Shown: positions 35,830-44,493 of the stretch, in pieces
Numbering within the stretch: position 1 is the first letter of the stretch
Layout: every line of letters starts with the position of its first letter
Assembly (NCBI GenBank): GCA_016296785.1
Contig: JAEDHX010000002.1
Coordinates: 16,867 to 80,866 of the forward strand
Length of the DNA stretch: 64,000 nt
From: Coprococcus sp.
GTDB taxonomy: Bacteria; Bacillota; Clostridia; Lachnospirales; Lachnospiraceae
Direction: 5' to 3'
Program-made: the position numbers and the translations under genes
Notes under the pieces: model-generated
What the model was told of the DNA's origin: nothing
Database searches by the model: none
The model's input: only the letters and a program-made list of their open reading frames with translations

Positions 35830-36238
35830 ATATGTAATTCTTGTCATTGTCTGTATGGCAGGTGGTGCTGTTATTGCCAGCGGGTATTTCGCATTTATTT
35901 CACTTATTGGAATATTTCCTAAGCTGCTTGAGAAGGTTAAGGGGAATAGGCATTATATGCTTGTTGAAGGCCTGCTGACATATGGAGCTGTAATTGCAAA
36001 TGCAATATATGTTTTTAATATACGTGTTCCCATAACAATAATTGGGCTTTCTGTGCTTTCATTTTTTGGTGGCGTATTTGTTGGATGTCTTGTCGGGGCT
36101 CTTGCAGAGGTCCTTAATGTATTTCCAATTATCTCAAGGCGAATAAATATAAGACGTGGAATGCCTTATGTAATATATGCTATAGGAATAGGCAAGGCTA
36201 TAGGCTCCTTTATAGGGCTTATGGCATACGGATTGTAA
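35819..36238 (+). CDS. spoVAB: Stage V sporulation protein SpoVAB
   Basis: A 139-aa integral membrane protein with about four helices, starting MLIRYVILVIVCMAGGAVIA. The pattern GYFAFISLIGIFPKL and RINIRRGMPYVIYAIGIGKAIGS is typical of SpoVAB. The start overlaps the 3' end of spoVAA, implying coupled translation. Role: component of the spore dipicolinic-acid channel. Confidence 0.9.
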   Translation: MLIRYVILVIVCMAGGAVIASGYFAFISLIGIFPKLLEKVKGNRHYMLVEGLLTYGAVIANAIYVFNIRVPITIIGLSVLSFFGGVFVGCLVGALAEVLNVFPIISRRINIRRGMPYVIYAIGIGKAIGSFIGLMAYGL

Positions 36239-36268
36239 TAGAAATAATGATTGTGGAGGATATTAATT

Positions 36269-36715
36269 ATGAAATATGAACCTAAAGAAAAGGATTATAA
36301 TATATATGTTCAAAATATAACACCAACATCAAACTCATTTAAAAACTGTTTATGGGCATTTCTTGTTGGCGGTGCAATATGTACACTTGGTGAGGTGCTT
36401 CTTAATGTAATAGAAAGCTATGGATTCACCAAGGATAATAGCTATGGTTATGTTTCAATGATACTTGTATTAATCAGTGTCATGCTTACAAGTTTTAATC
36501 TATATAAGAAAATAGCAAAATATGGTGGTGCCGGAGCACTTGTTCCAATTACCGGCTTTGCAAATGGTGTATGTGCACCAATAGTAGAATTTCAGACAGA
36601 GGGAGAGGTGTTTGGTAAAGGTGTAAAGGCCTTCACAATTGCAGGACCGGTTATTTTGTATGGAATTTTTACAAGCTGGCTGCTTGGTCTTATATATTGG
36701 ATATTTACTCTGTAA
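36269..36715 (+). CDS. spoVAC: Stage V sporulation protein SpoVAC
   Basis: SpoVAC is the channel-forming, mechanosensitive part of the dipicolinic-acid release system. The protein has 148 residues from ATG 36269, the start placed by GGAGG upstream (an earlier in-frame ATG at 36251 overlaps it). Helices lie around 28-48, 58-78 and 120-145; GGAGALVPITGFANGV resembles the SpoVAC/SpoVAE core. spoVAD, normally next, is 6.3 kb away here. Confidence 0.93.
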   Translation: MKYEPKEKDYNIYVQNITPTSNSFKNCLWAFLVGGAICTLGEVLLNVIESYGFTKDNSYGYVSMILVLISVMLTSFNLYKKIAKYGGAGALVPITGFANGVCAPIVEFQTEGEVFGKGVKAFTIAGPVILYGIFTSWLLGLIYWIFTL

Positions 36716-36826
36716 TCTCCTATATGGAGGTTATGGAGTAAATTGTGTTATTTGTATAAATATATCAATGCAATAATACCTATAATGTGATATATTATTT
36801 GTGGCAATGATATATTGAGAGGGTAA

Positions 36827-37213
36827 ATGGTCACAGGTATGAAGAAAATATTAATTGCAAATTGTAATTGCGAGATAAGAAAGAAGATAGAGGATATCAG
36901 CAATCGCCTTGGTGCAGACTGCATAGTCATACCAAAGAATATGTATAATCATACTGTTGCAGAGCTTGCAGGTATTAAAGTACTTAATAGCATGGTCACT
37001 GAATATAATGGTAATGAATTCTCTATGGAGATGGTTGTATTTTCAAATCTGTCAGATAAGGAGCTGGATTTGTTTCTTGATTTATGCAGGAAAAGCCAGA
37101 CACAAATAAGGCTAAAGGCGGTAGTAACAAAGGATAATTCCGGCTGGTCGCTGGTTGATTTATATAATGAACTGATGCGTGAATATTTATTTTATAAGAT
37201 GCGTGCTCGTTGA
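36827..37213 (+). CDS. DUF3783-like small protein
   Basis: A 128-aa soluble protein. The C-terminal half (FSNLSDKELDLFLDLCRKS...IRLKAVVTKDNSGWSLVDLYNEL) resembles the uncharacterised DUF3783 family; the N-terminal half (KKILIANCNCEIRKKIEDI) looks like a receiver-like first strand and helix. Function unknown. The start is uncertain: GAGAGGG is only 3 nt from ATG 36827, and ATG 36839 is the alternative. It is the first gene of the stretch that splits the spoVA operon. Confidence 0.65.
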   Translation: MVTGMKKILIANCNCEIRKKIEDISNRLGADCIVIPKNMYNHTVAELAGIKVLNSMVTEYNGNEFSMEMVVFSNLSDKELDLFLDLCRKSQTQIRLKAVVTKDNSGWSLVDLYNELMREYLFYKMRAR

Positions 37214-37281
37214 CAAAATATAAGGTCCGTGTTACTTTATAGTAAAATGATTCTTAGTTTACATAATTGGGTAATGATGAT

Positions 37282-38973
37282 ATGAGCGTAAATGGAACAA
37301 AGAGAAGGAAACCTGGTAGGAAGACAATAAAGAGAAGAAGGATTATTATAAGCTGGTTATTTACCGGTTTATTTTTGATGCTATTTTATATTATTTTCTG
37401 TGCCTTTATTGGTTCTAAGCATTTCTATGCTAATACCTCGATAAATGGAATTGATGTAAGCGGGCTTACATCTGTTGAGGCATCAGAGCTTGTAAAAAAC
37501 GATTTTGATTATAAGTATAAAGATGTATCAGTGATAGTAATGCTCAAGGATATAGAATACAGGATTCAGATTACTGATGCACTTAATATGAATATTCTTG
37601 ATGTTGTAGAAAGATCTCTTGACAGAAGTCATGGTTTCTTTGGCAGAGGCTTTAATTATATTAAGTCATTATTTGTTGATTCTTCATATGATGCAAAGCC
37701 ATTTATATCAAATAAAAAGGCAATAATTGATGCTATTTCTAATAGCGGAATAAATGATGTTGCTAATTCAGGAGAGAAGCCATACGAGGTTAAGGATGGA
37801 ATTATCTACATTACAAAGGGTAAGGGTGGATATGAGGTTAATATAGATAACCTGACAATGCAGATAGAGAGTATTATTATAAATGACAATTTTGATGAAA
37901 AGATAAATTGTCCGCTTAAATATAGTGATATTGATATACAGAGTATATATGATGACATATATGTTGAGCCTGCTAATCCTACATTAGATCCGGACAATGA
38001 TTATGCTGTTGTTGATGCAAGAAAAGGCGTGAGCTTCGATATGAAGGAGGCGAAGAAGCTGATTGATGCTGCAGGTGATGACGATATAGTTAAGATTCCA
38101 CTCATCTATACTGAGCCGGATATTACCACGGCACAATATAAGGAATTGCTTTACAGAGATATTCTCGGAAGCTTTACGACAAGCGTTAGCGGAAGTGATA
38201 ATAGAAAGAATAATGTCAGACTCGCATCAGAGTATTGTGACGGAACAGTAATTATGCCGGGCGGTGCATTTTCTTTTAATAATACTGTTGGAGAGAGAAC
38301 TATAGACAGAGGCTTTATGGCAGCACCATCATATGTAAATGGTGAGTCGGTAGATGAGGTTGGCGGAGGAATATGCCAAGTATCATCAACTCTTTATAAC
38401 GCATGTCTATATGCTAATTTGTACATAAATGAAAGACATTGCCATCCTCATGAATCCAGCTATGTAAATGCAGGCTTTGATGCTACAGTATCCTGGGGTG
38501 GACCTGATTACGTGTTTACAAATAATACAAACTATCCAATAAAGATTTCTTCGTTGTATGATGGAAGTAATCTATATTGTGTAATATATGGTACAAAGGA
38601 AAGTGAGTTCTATGTTGAGCTATCTAGTGAGACATTATCTGTTACTGAGTATGAAACGAAATACGAGGATGATGACACGTTAGAAGAAGGCAAAGAAGAG
38701 GTAGAAGTAAGAGGTATCAACGGATTTACCGTTCAGACATATAGAAAGGTTTATGATGCTGAGGGTAATGTAATATATAATGAGCCTGAATCTATTAGTG
38801 CTTATTCAAAGCAGGATGAACTTATAAAGGTAGGAACAAAGAAGAAAAAGAAGCCTAAGAAGGACAAGACTGAGGCGGAGTCTACTACAGAAGAACCGGA
38901 AAGCACTACAGAGGGTACAACTGAGAGTACAGAAGAAAGTACGACAGAGAAGGCTTCAGAGGATACTAATTAG
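37282..38973 (+). CDS. VanW-family cell-surface protein with PG-binding-like repeats
   Basis: A 563-aa bitopic protein with a basic cytosolic N-terminus, one helix (about 24-46), repeated domains of the peptidoglycan-binding type found with VanW (about 50-290), then a VanW domain (about 295-450). The VanW core is visible as GGAFSFNNTVGERT, GGGICQVSSTLYNA and HPHESSYVNAG. A G5-like beta segment and a Lys-rich then Thr/Glu-rich tail (ESTTEEPESTTEGTTES) complete it. VanW proteins accompany cell-wall genes but lack a firm biochemical role. The start is placed at ATG 37282; TTG 37267 is in frame upstream. Confidence 0.85.
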   Translation: MSVNGTKRRKPGRKTIKRRRIIISWLFTGLFLMLFYIIFCAFIGSKHFYANTSINGIDVSGLTSVEASELVKNDFDYKYKDVSVIVMLKDIEYRIQITDALNMNILDVVERSLDRSHGFFGRGFNYIKSLFVDSSYDAKPFISNKKAIIDAISNSGINDVANSGEKPYEVKDGIIYITKGKGGYEVNIDNLTMQIESIIINDNFDEKINCPLKYSDIDIQSIYDDIYVEPANPTLDPDNDYAVVDARKGVSFDMKEAKKLIDAAGDDDIVKIPLIYTEPDITTAQYKELLYRDILGSFTTSVSGSDNRKNNVRLASEYCDGTVIMPGGAFSFNNTVGERTIDRGFMAAPSYVNGESVDEVGGGICQVSSTLYNACLYANLYINERHCHPHESSYVNAGFDATVSWGGPDYVFTNNTNYPIKISSLYDGSNLYCVIYGTKESEFYVELSSETLSVTEYETKYEDDDTLEEGKEEVEVRGINGFTVQTYRKVYDAEGNVIYNEPESISAYSKQDELIKVGTKKKKKPKKDKTEAESTTEEPESTTEGTTESTEESTTEKASEDTN

Positions 38974-39039
38974 TAGATATTTTCTAATTATATGCTTCAT
39001 TAATTATTAAATTAATATAAATACTTAAAAAAATATGGG

Positions 39040-39085
39040 GAAAGGTCAATTTTTTTGATATAATAAAAAAGGCCTTTCTTTTTTT
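39040..39085 (+). terminator. Intrinsic terminator after the VanW gene
   Basis: GAAAGG (39040-39045) pairs with CCTTTC (39073-39078), extended by A/T pairs inside, and seven T residues follow. A TATAAT in the loop (39059-39064) might serve as a -10 for the next gene, but no -35 is evident. Confidence 0.65.
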
Positions 39086-39106
39086 AGTTTATAGGAGGAT
39101 AAGTAT

Positions 39107-40069
39107 ATGTATTTGGTATTTGATATTGGAGGAACATTTATAAAATATGCCCTTATGACAATAGATGGCAATATAGTTGAAAAGAAAAAGGTATCAACGG
39201 ATACCTGCAGGCAGAGAATTGAAGATTTTGTAAGTCTGATTTCCGGTATATATAATAAATACAGTGAGGAACAGCATATAGAGGGGATGGCACTTGCAAT
39301 TCCCGGACTTGTTGATGTAGATAAAGGAATTGTATACGAAGGCGGAGCCTTACCATATCTTCATAAAGAAAATGTTGGTGAGCTATTATCTAAAGCATGT
39401 AATAATATACCTGTTGCACTTGAAAATGATGGCAAATGTGCAGCACTTGCAGAGATTTGGCTTGGAAATGCAAAGGATTGTGACAATGCCTGTCTAATTG
39501 TGGTTGGAACAGGAATTGGCGGAGGTCTCGTAATAAACAGACGTGTACATAGAGGTAATGCATTAGTTGCAGGAGAGCTATCCTTCCTTCTTGAGAACAT
39601 GACAAGGCAGGAGGTTCTTGATTATGATAAGATTGATGACTCAAATGGATCTGATGACAGATGGAGATGTGCAAGATTTATTGCAGCGGGCTCATGTTCA
39701 ACATCAGCATTAAGAAGAAAAGTGGCTTATAGCAAGGGTATATCATATCATGATATATCAGGTGAGTATATATATGAATTAGCATCCCAAGGTGATCAGG
39801 TGTGTATTGACGCTATTGAAGATATGTGCTTTATGCTTGCAAAGCATTGTATGGATATTTACATGATTATGAATCCTGATGTTATTCTTATTGGTGGTGG
39901 AATAAGTGCTCAGCCTGATTTTATTCCTTCTATACAAAAATATGCTGATAAGATGGCAAGAATTACCCGTATGTATGATAAGCTGGTAATTAAACCTTGT
40001 TTATATGGTAATGATTCCAATTTAATTGGGGCATTATATAATTATATACAAAAATATATTATTGGATAG
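39107..40069 (+). CDS. ROK-family sugar kinase without the zinc motif
   Basis: A 320-aa actin-fold kinase of the ROK type. The phosphate-1 loop is DIGGTFIKYAL at the start, ENDGKCAALAE holds the catalytic Asp, and GTGIGGGLVINRRVHRG is the phosphate-2 loop; IGGGISAQPDF lies near the end. The Cys-rich zinc motif (CxCGxxGCxE) of most ROK glucokinases is absent; that region reads DDRWRCARFIAAG. The substrate is therefore uncertain: glucose, N-acetylmannosamine or another sugar. GGAGGAT lies upstream of the ATG. Confidence 0.88.
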   Translation: MYLVFDIGGTFIKYALMTIDGNIVEKKKVSTDTCRQRIEDFVSLISGIYNKYSEEQHIEGMALAIPGLVDVDKGIVYEGGALPYLHKENVGELLSKACNNIPVALENDGKCAALAEIWLGNAKDCDNACLIVVGTGIGGGLVINRRVHRGNALVAGELSFLLENMTRQEVLDYDKIDDSNGSDDRWRCARFIAAGSCSTSALRRKVAYSKGISYHDISGEYIYELASQGDQVCIDAIEDMCFMLAKHCMDIYMIMNPDVILIGGGISAQPDFIPSIQKYADKMARITRMYDKLVIKPCLYGNDSNLIGALYNYIQKYIIG

Positions 40070-40080
40070 GGAGATGAAAT

Positions 40081-41430
40081 ATGGGAGTAAGTAGTAAGCT
40101 GTTTAAGGAGTATGCAGATAAATGCATCGCCAAAGAAAAAATATCGCCTGAACTATATGAGCAGTATGGGGTTAAAAAGGGACTGCGAGATAAGAATGGC
40201 AAGGGAGTACTGTCAGGAATTACAGATATTTCTAAGATAGTATCATCAAAAGAGGAAGATGGGATCAGTGTTCCATGTGATGGAATGCTTTATTATAGAG
40301 GCTATGACATATTTGATTTGGTTAATGGTGTAAAGGCAAGAAATGGCTTTGGTTTTGAAGAGACAGCGTATTTGTTGCTTTTTGGTAATCTGCCAAATGA
40401 AGCTGAGCTTAAGGATTTTAATGAGCTTATGTCACTTAGCAGAACTCTTCCAAAGAATTTTGTAAGAGATGTAATAATGAAGGCTCCCAGCAAGGATATT
40501 ATGAACTGTATGACAAAGAGTATACTGACACTTGGTTCTTATGATAAGAAGATGTCAGATGTGTCAATCAGTAATGTAATCAGGCAGAGTATTATGCTGA
40601 TTAGTGTATTTCCTATGTTTGCAGTATATAGCTATCATGCCTATAATCATGCGGAGAATGATGAAAGCTTTTATATTCACAGACCTAGTCCTGAGCTTGG
40701 TGTTGCAGAGAATATTCTTAGGATGCTAAGACCTGATAAGAGTTTTACAGAGCTTGAGGCAAGGGTACTTGATATTGCACTTATGCTTCATATGGAGCAT
40801 GGAGGTGGTAATAATTCAACATTTACAACAAGAGTTGTATCATCAGCTGGTTCTGATACATATTCAGTAATAGCAGCTGCGTTATCATCCTTAAAGGGAC
40901 CTAAGCATGGTGGAGCAAACATCATGGTAATGAAGATGATTGATGATTTGAAGGAAAATGTATCAGATTATAATGATGAAGAACAGCTGTATCAATATCT
41001 GGAAAAGCTTGTGGATAAGAATGCATTTGACAAGAAAGGTCTGATATACGGAATGGGACATGCTGTATATTCGGTATCAGATCCCAGAGCTCGAGTTTTT
41101 AAACAATTTGTTGAGCAGCTGGCAATAGCAAAGGGAAGAGAAGATGATTACAAGCTCTACACTAATATTGAAAGACTAGCACCTATTGTAATATCAAAGA
41201 AACGCAAGATATATAAGGGCGTAAGTGCTAATGTAGATTTCTATAGCGGCTTCGTATACAGTATGCTGGGTATTCCTGTTGAGCTATATACACCTTTATT
41301 TGCAATGGCCAGAATAGTGGGCTGGAGTGCACATAGAATAGAAGAACTAATAAATGTTGACAAAATAATACGTCCTGCTTACCAAAGTATAGTGGAAGAG
41401 CAGGACTATGTACCATTAGCTGACAGATAA
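40081..41430 (+). CDS. Citrate synthase
   Basis: A 449-aa type I citrate synthase-like protein that condenses oxaloacetate with acetyl-CoA. Catalytic-region motifs are HMEHGGGNNSTFTTRV, KGPKHGGANIMV and GMGHAVYSVSDPRA, followed by PVELYTPLFAMARIVGWSAHRIEE. A 2-methylcitrate synthase role cannot be excluded by eye. It follows the ROK kinase closely (11 nt gap), an odd pairing. It converges with the ClC gene with only 14 bp between the stop codons and no visible terminator. Confidence 0.92.
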   Translation: MGVSSKLFKEYADKCIAKEKISPELYEQYGVKKGLRDKNGKGVLSGITDISKIVSSKEEDGISVPCDGMLYYRGYDIFDLVNGVKARNGFGFEETAYLLLFGNLPNEAELKDFNELMSLSRTLPKNFVRDVIMKAPSKDIMNCMTKSILTLGSYDKKMSDVSISNVIRQSIMLISVFPMFAVYSYHAYNHAENDESFYIHRPSPELGVAENILRMLRPDKSFTELEARVLDIALMLHMEHGGGNNSTFTTRVVSSAGSDTYSVIAAALSSLKGPKHGGANIMVMKMIDDLKENVSDYNDEEQLYQYLEKLVDKNAFDKKGLIYGMGHAVYSVSDPRARVFKQFVEQLAIAKGREDDYKLYTNIERLAPIVISKKRKIYKGVSANVDFYSGFVYSMLGIPVELYTPLFAMARIVGWSAHRIEELINVDKIIRPAYQSIVEEQDYVPLADR

Positions 41431-41444
41431 AGCTTACAGAATAA

Positions 41445-42773
41445 TTATTCAGCATCTTTCGGATTTGATTTATTATTTCCGGAAGGTGCTGTTTTAATTT
41501 CCTGATTTGTATATAAGTTTACATAATGTGGTCTGAGCTTAGAATAAATAATCTTTTGTTCGTTGTACAGACTATAATAACCTGACAGCATATAGCTGAT
41601 AGCACAACCAATTGCGAAATATACTATTCCTTTGCCGCCGAACAATTCAATACTTAGGAATAGTGATGTAAGTGGACAATTCACTACACCACAGAAAAAG
41701 CAAATAAGTCCAAGTGCAGCTGCAAAGCCGGGGTCAAGTCCCATAAGACTACCTGTAACACAGCCAAAGGTTGCACCAATAAAGAAGGATGGTACAATTT
41801 CTCCTCCTCTAAAGCCGCAGGCAATCGTAATGCAGGTAAATATCATCTTACAAAGGAAGTCAAGAGGTCTTGCATCACCTGCTATTGCCCTTTCTATAAT
41901 ATCCATGCCTGCGCCATTATAATCTGTTGTCTGCAATACAATTGTCAGGGTAGTAAGCATTAAACCGCCTACAAATACACGAATATACTGATTTTTGAAA
42001 TACTTTCTAAATAATCCATGAGTAAGATGCATTAATATGCAAAATAAGCTGCTCAGTATTGCACATAATATTGCAATGATAATTATCCTTGTTGCATTTC
42101 CTATGCCAAAGGAAGGAATGCTTTCTAAACTGAAATATGTATGAACAACATTTAGTTTATGTGTTATTGCAAATGCTATTACTGAAGATAAAAGACATGG
42201 AACAAAGGCACAATAATATAATATTCCAATGCTGATAACCTCCATACTAAATAATGCAGCTGAAATAGGTGTTCCAAATAGTGCAGAAAAGACAGCACTC
42301 ATACCACAAAGTGTAAGGATGTGCTTATCGCTGTCATCAAGCTTGAATAATCGTCCTATTGATACTCCAAGACTTCCACCTATTTGAAGTGCAGCACCCT
42401 CACGTCCTGATGAGCCGCCAAATAAATGTGTGATTACAGTAGTAATAAAGATTAACGGAGCCATTCTTGCCGGAACAACATCCTCAGTACTTCTGATTGA
42501 GCCAATAACAAGGTTTGTACCTTTATCATGCTTCATTCCGCATATTCTATAAATAAATACGATTAGAATGCCTGAGAAAGGAAGAAATGCAATTATCTTA
42601 CTATTCTCCATTCTGAAGCCTGTTACAAATTCTACGCAGTGATGGAAGGCGGTACCTACAGCACCGCAAACAGTACCCATAACAAGAGCAAATATGAGCC
42701 ATTTTATAAATACTAATCCATAACGTACTGAACGATGTAAGCAATTAACCCAATATTCTTTAGTAAATTCCAT
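41445..42773 (-). CDS. ClC-family chloride channel or H+/Cl- exchanger
   Basis: A 442-aa polytopic protein with the ClC filter motifs GSSGREGAALQIGGSLG (normally GREGP, here GREGA) and, later, CGFRGGEIVPSFFIGATFG. The gating Glu of GREG is present. About ten helices span the length. Such proteins exchange or conduct chloride, sometimes fluoride. It is transcribed towards citrate synthase and away from spoVAD, and lies between the two halves of the spoVA genes. The basic tail (NKSNPKDAE) is cytosolic. Confidence 0.9.
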   Translation of the reverse strand: MEFTKEYWVNCLHRSVRYGLVFIKWLIFALVMGTVCGAVGTAFHHCVEFVTGFRMENSKIIAFLPFSGILIVFIYRICGMKHDKGTNLVIGSIRSTEDVVPARMAPLIFITTVITHLFGGSSGREGAALQIGGSLGVSIGRLFKLDDSDKHILTLCGMSAVFSALFGTPISAALFSMEVISIGILYYCAFVPCLLSSVIAFAITHKLNVVHTYFSLESIPSFGIGNATRIIIIAILCAILSSLFCILMHLTHGLFRKYFKNQYIRVFVGGLMLTTLTIVLQTTDYNGAGMDIIERAIAGDARPLDFLCKMIFTCITIACGFRGGEIVPSFFIGATFGCVTGSLMGLDPGFAAALGLICFFCGVVNCPLTSLFLSIELFGGKGIVYFAIGCAISYMLSGYYSLYNEQKIIYSKLRPHYVNLYTNQEIKTAPSGNNKSNPKDAE

Positions 42774-43009
42774 TTTAATAATCCTAACCTAAAAAAAACA
42801 TATATGCATATACTAGTATAATCTAATATTAGCATTTTTAATAATTAAGCCAAGAATTAGATTAAAACAAATCAAATCATTTGTCTATACTTATTTCTTG
42901 ATATTTTTGTGCTTTCCATTCATTCCCATTATATTTTTAATGTAACTGAACATTATATTGTTAAAGATATTAATATATCAAAGGTATTGATCTATAGAAG
43001 GAGAAGAGT

Positions 43010-44032
43010 ATGGATTGTACAATCGGAAAGCAGAGTATCAGGTTTGAAAAACCACCATTTATTATTGGAGAGGCATCAATTTGTGGGCCGAAGGAATCAG
43101 AAGGACCTCTTGCAAGATATTTTGATATATTGTCTGAAGATCCAACGTTTGGAAAAGACTCCTGGGAGGAAGGAGAGAGCGAGATGGTTCGCCAGGTGGT
43201 AACACTTGCCATCAAAAAAGCTTCCTTGAAGAAGGAGGATATCAGATATATATTTGCAGGAGATTTGCTTGGACAGCTGATTGCTTCAACATTTGGAATA
43301 AAGGACATGAATATACCTACATTTGGATTATATGGGGCATGTTCGACATGTGGTGAAGGTCTGTCGCTAGCTGCAATGACAGTTGCAGCAGGCTATGCTG
43401 ATTATGTTGTAGCTGAAGCGTCAAGTCATTATGGAAGTGCAGAAAAGCAGTTTAGATTTCCTCTTGAATATGGAAATCAACGGCCGCTTTCAGCGACATG
43501 GACGGTTACGGGAAGCGGAGCATTTGTTGTTGCAGCAAGTAATGATAATAGGGAAGAGGATATATGTATAACAGGAATTACTACAGGCAAAATCGTTGAT
43601 TATGGTGTAAAGGATTCGCTTAATATGGGAGCTTGCATGGCGCCTGCAGCAGCAGATGTAATATATCAGAATCTTGAAGATTTTGGAATAAAGCCTTCCT
43701 ATTATGACAGGATTGTAACAGGTGATCTTGGTAAGGTTGGAAAGGAAATATTACTTGAACTGCTAAATGCAAATGGAGTTGATATTTCAAAACAGCATAT
43801 GGATTGTGGAATAGAAATATTCAATAATGAAGAACAGGATACTCATTCAGGTGGCTCAGGCTGTGGATGCTCAGCAATAACTCTTGCCGGATATATTATT
43901 AAGCAGCTAAAGGATAGTATATGGAAACGTGTATTATTTGTTCCGACAGGAGCATTGCTTTCAACAGTGAGCTTTAATGAGGGACAGAATATTCCGGGTA
44001 TTGCTCATGCAGTTATGATAGAAAGAAGGTAG
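43010..44032 (+). CDS. spoVAD: Stage V sporulation protein SpoVAD
   Basis: A 340-aa thiolase-fold protein that binds dipicolinic acid at the forespore membrane. Visible family stretches are FEKPPFIIGEASICGPKE at the start, FGLYGACSTCGEGLSLAA, QRPLSATWTVTGSGAFV and GSGCGCSAITLAGYI. AGAAGGAGAAG before the ATG is a strong ribosome binding site. It stands apart from spoVAA-AC and should have its own promoter in the 236-bp gap behind the divergent ClC gene; a forespore (sigma-G) promoter is expected but not recognisable to me. Confidence 0.96.
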   Translation: MDCTIGKQSIRFEKPPFIIGEASICGPKESEGPLARYFDILSEDPTFGKDSWEEGESEMVRQVVTLAIKKASLKKEDIRYIFAGDLLGQLIASTFGIKDMNIPTFGLYGACSTCGEGLSLAAMTVAAGYADYVVAEASSHYGSAEKQFRFPLEYGNQRPLSATWTVTGSGAFVVAASNDNREEDICITGITTGKIVDYGVKDSLNMGACMAPAAADVIYQNLEDFGIKPSYYDRIVTGDLGKVGKEILLELLNANGVDISKQHMDCGIEIFNNEEQDTHSGGSGCGCSAITLAGYIIKQLKDSIWKRVLFVPTGALLSTVSFNEGQNIPGIAHAVMIERR

Positions 44033-44036
44033 AGTA

Positions 44037-44393
44037 ATGGATTATGTAAAAGCATTTTTAGTTGGCGGAATTATATGCCTCTTAGCCCAGATTCTAATGG
44101 ATAAAACTAAGCTTATGCCGGGAAGGATAATGGTGATATTAGTATGTGCAGGAGTGGTGCTAGGGGCAATAGGAGTCTATGAACCGCTACTTAAGTTTAG
44201 TGAATGTGGTGCTTCTGTTCCTCTTACAGGTTTTGGATATAACCTTTGGAAGGGAATTAAGGAGGCAGTTGATGAGGATGGTTTCCTTGGTCTTTTTAAG
44301 GGTGGATTTAAGATGGCAGCAATTGGAAGTTCAGCTGCATTAATTTTCTCATATTTAGCATCGCTGATATTTAAGCCGAAGATGACAAAATAA
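44037..44393 (+). CDS. spoVAE: Stage V sporulation protein SpoVAE
   Basis: A 118-aa membrane protein with about four helices, starting MDYVKAFLVGGIICLLAQIL; CGASVPLTGFGYNLWKGIKEAV is the core shared with SpoVAC/SpoVAE. It follows spoVAD by 4 nt, so the two are translated together. Role: membrane component of the spore dipicolinic-acid channel. Confidence 0.94.
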   Translation: MDYVKAFLVGGIICLLAQILMDKTKLMPGRIMVILVCAGVVLGAIGVYEPLLKFSECGASVPLTGFGYNLWKGIKEAVDEDGFLGLFKGGFKMAAIGSSAALIFSYLASLIFKPKMTK

Positions 44394-44429
44394 AGTATAT
44401 ACTTTTTTATATAAATTATTTCCATGGAA

Positions 44430-44461
44430 AAAGAGACTGTCAAATAAATGACAGCCTCTTT
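44430..44461. terminator. Bidirectional terminator between spoVAE and the class A PBP
   Basis: AAAGAGACTGTCA (44430-44442) pairs with TGACAGCCTCTTT (44449-44461), with one mismatch. The minus-strand transcript gains a longer T run, fitting the PBP gene; the plus strand gains a short one after spoVAE. Confidence 0.75.
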
Positions 44462-44493
44462 GCTATATCCTAAAATAATAATTTATTTGTATA

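Noticed and set aside
42774..43009. Sigma-G promoter for spoVAD
   Set aside because: The gap is AT-rich, and I could not find a -35/-10 pair convincing enough to report.
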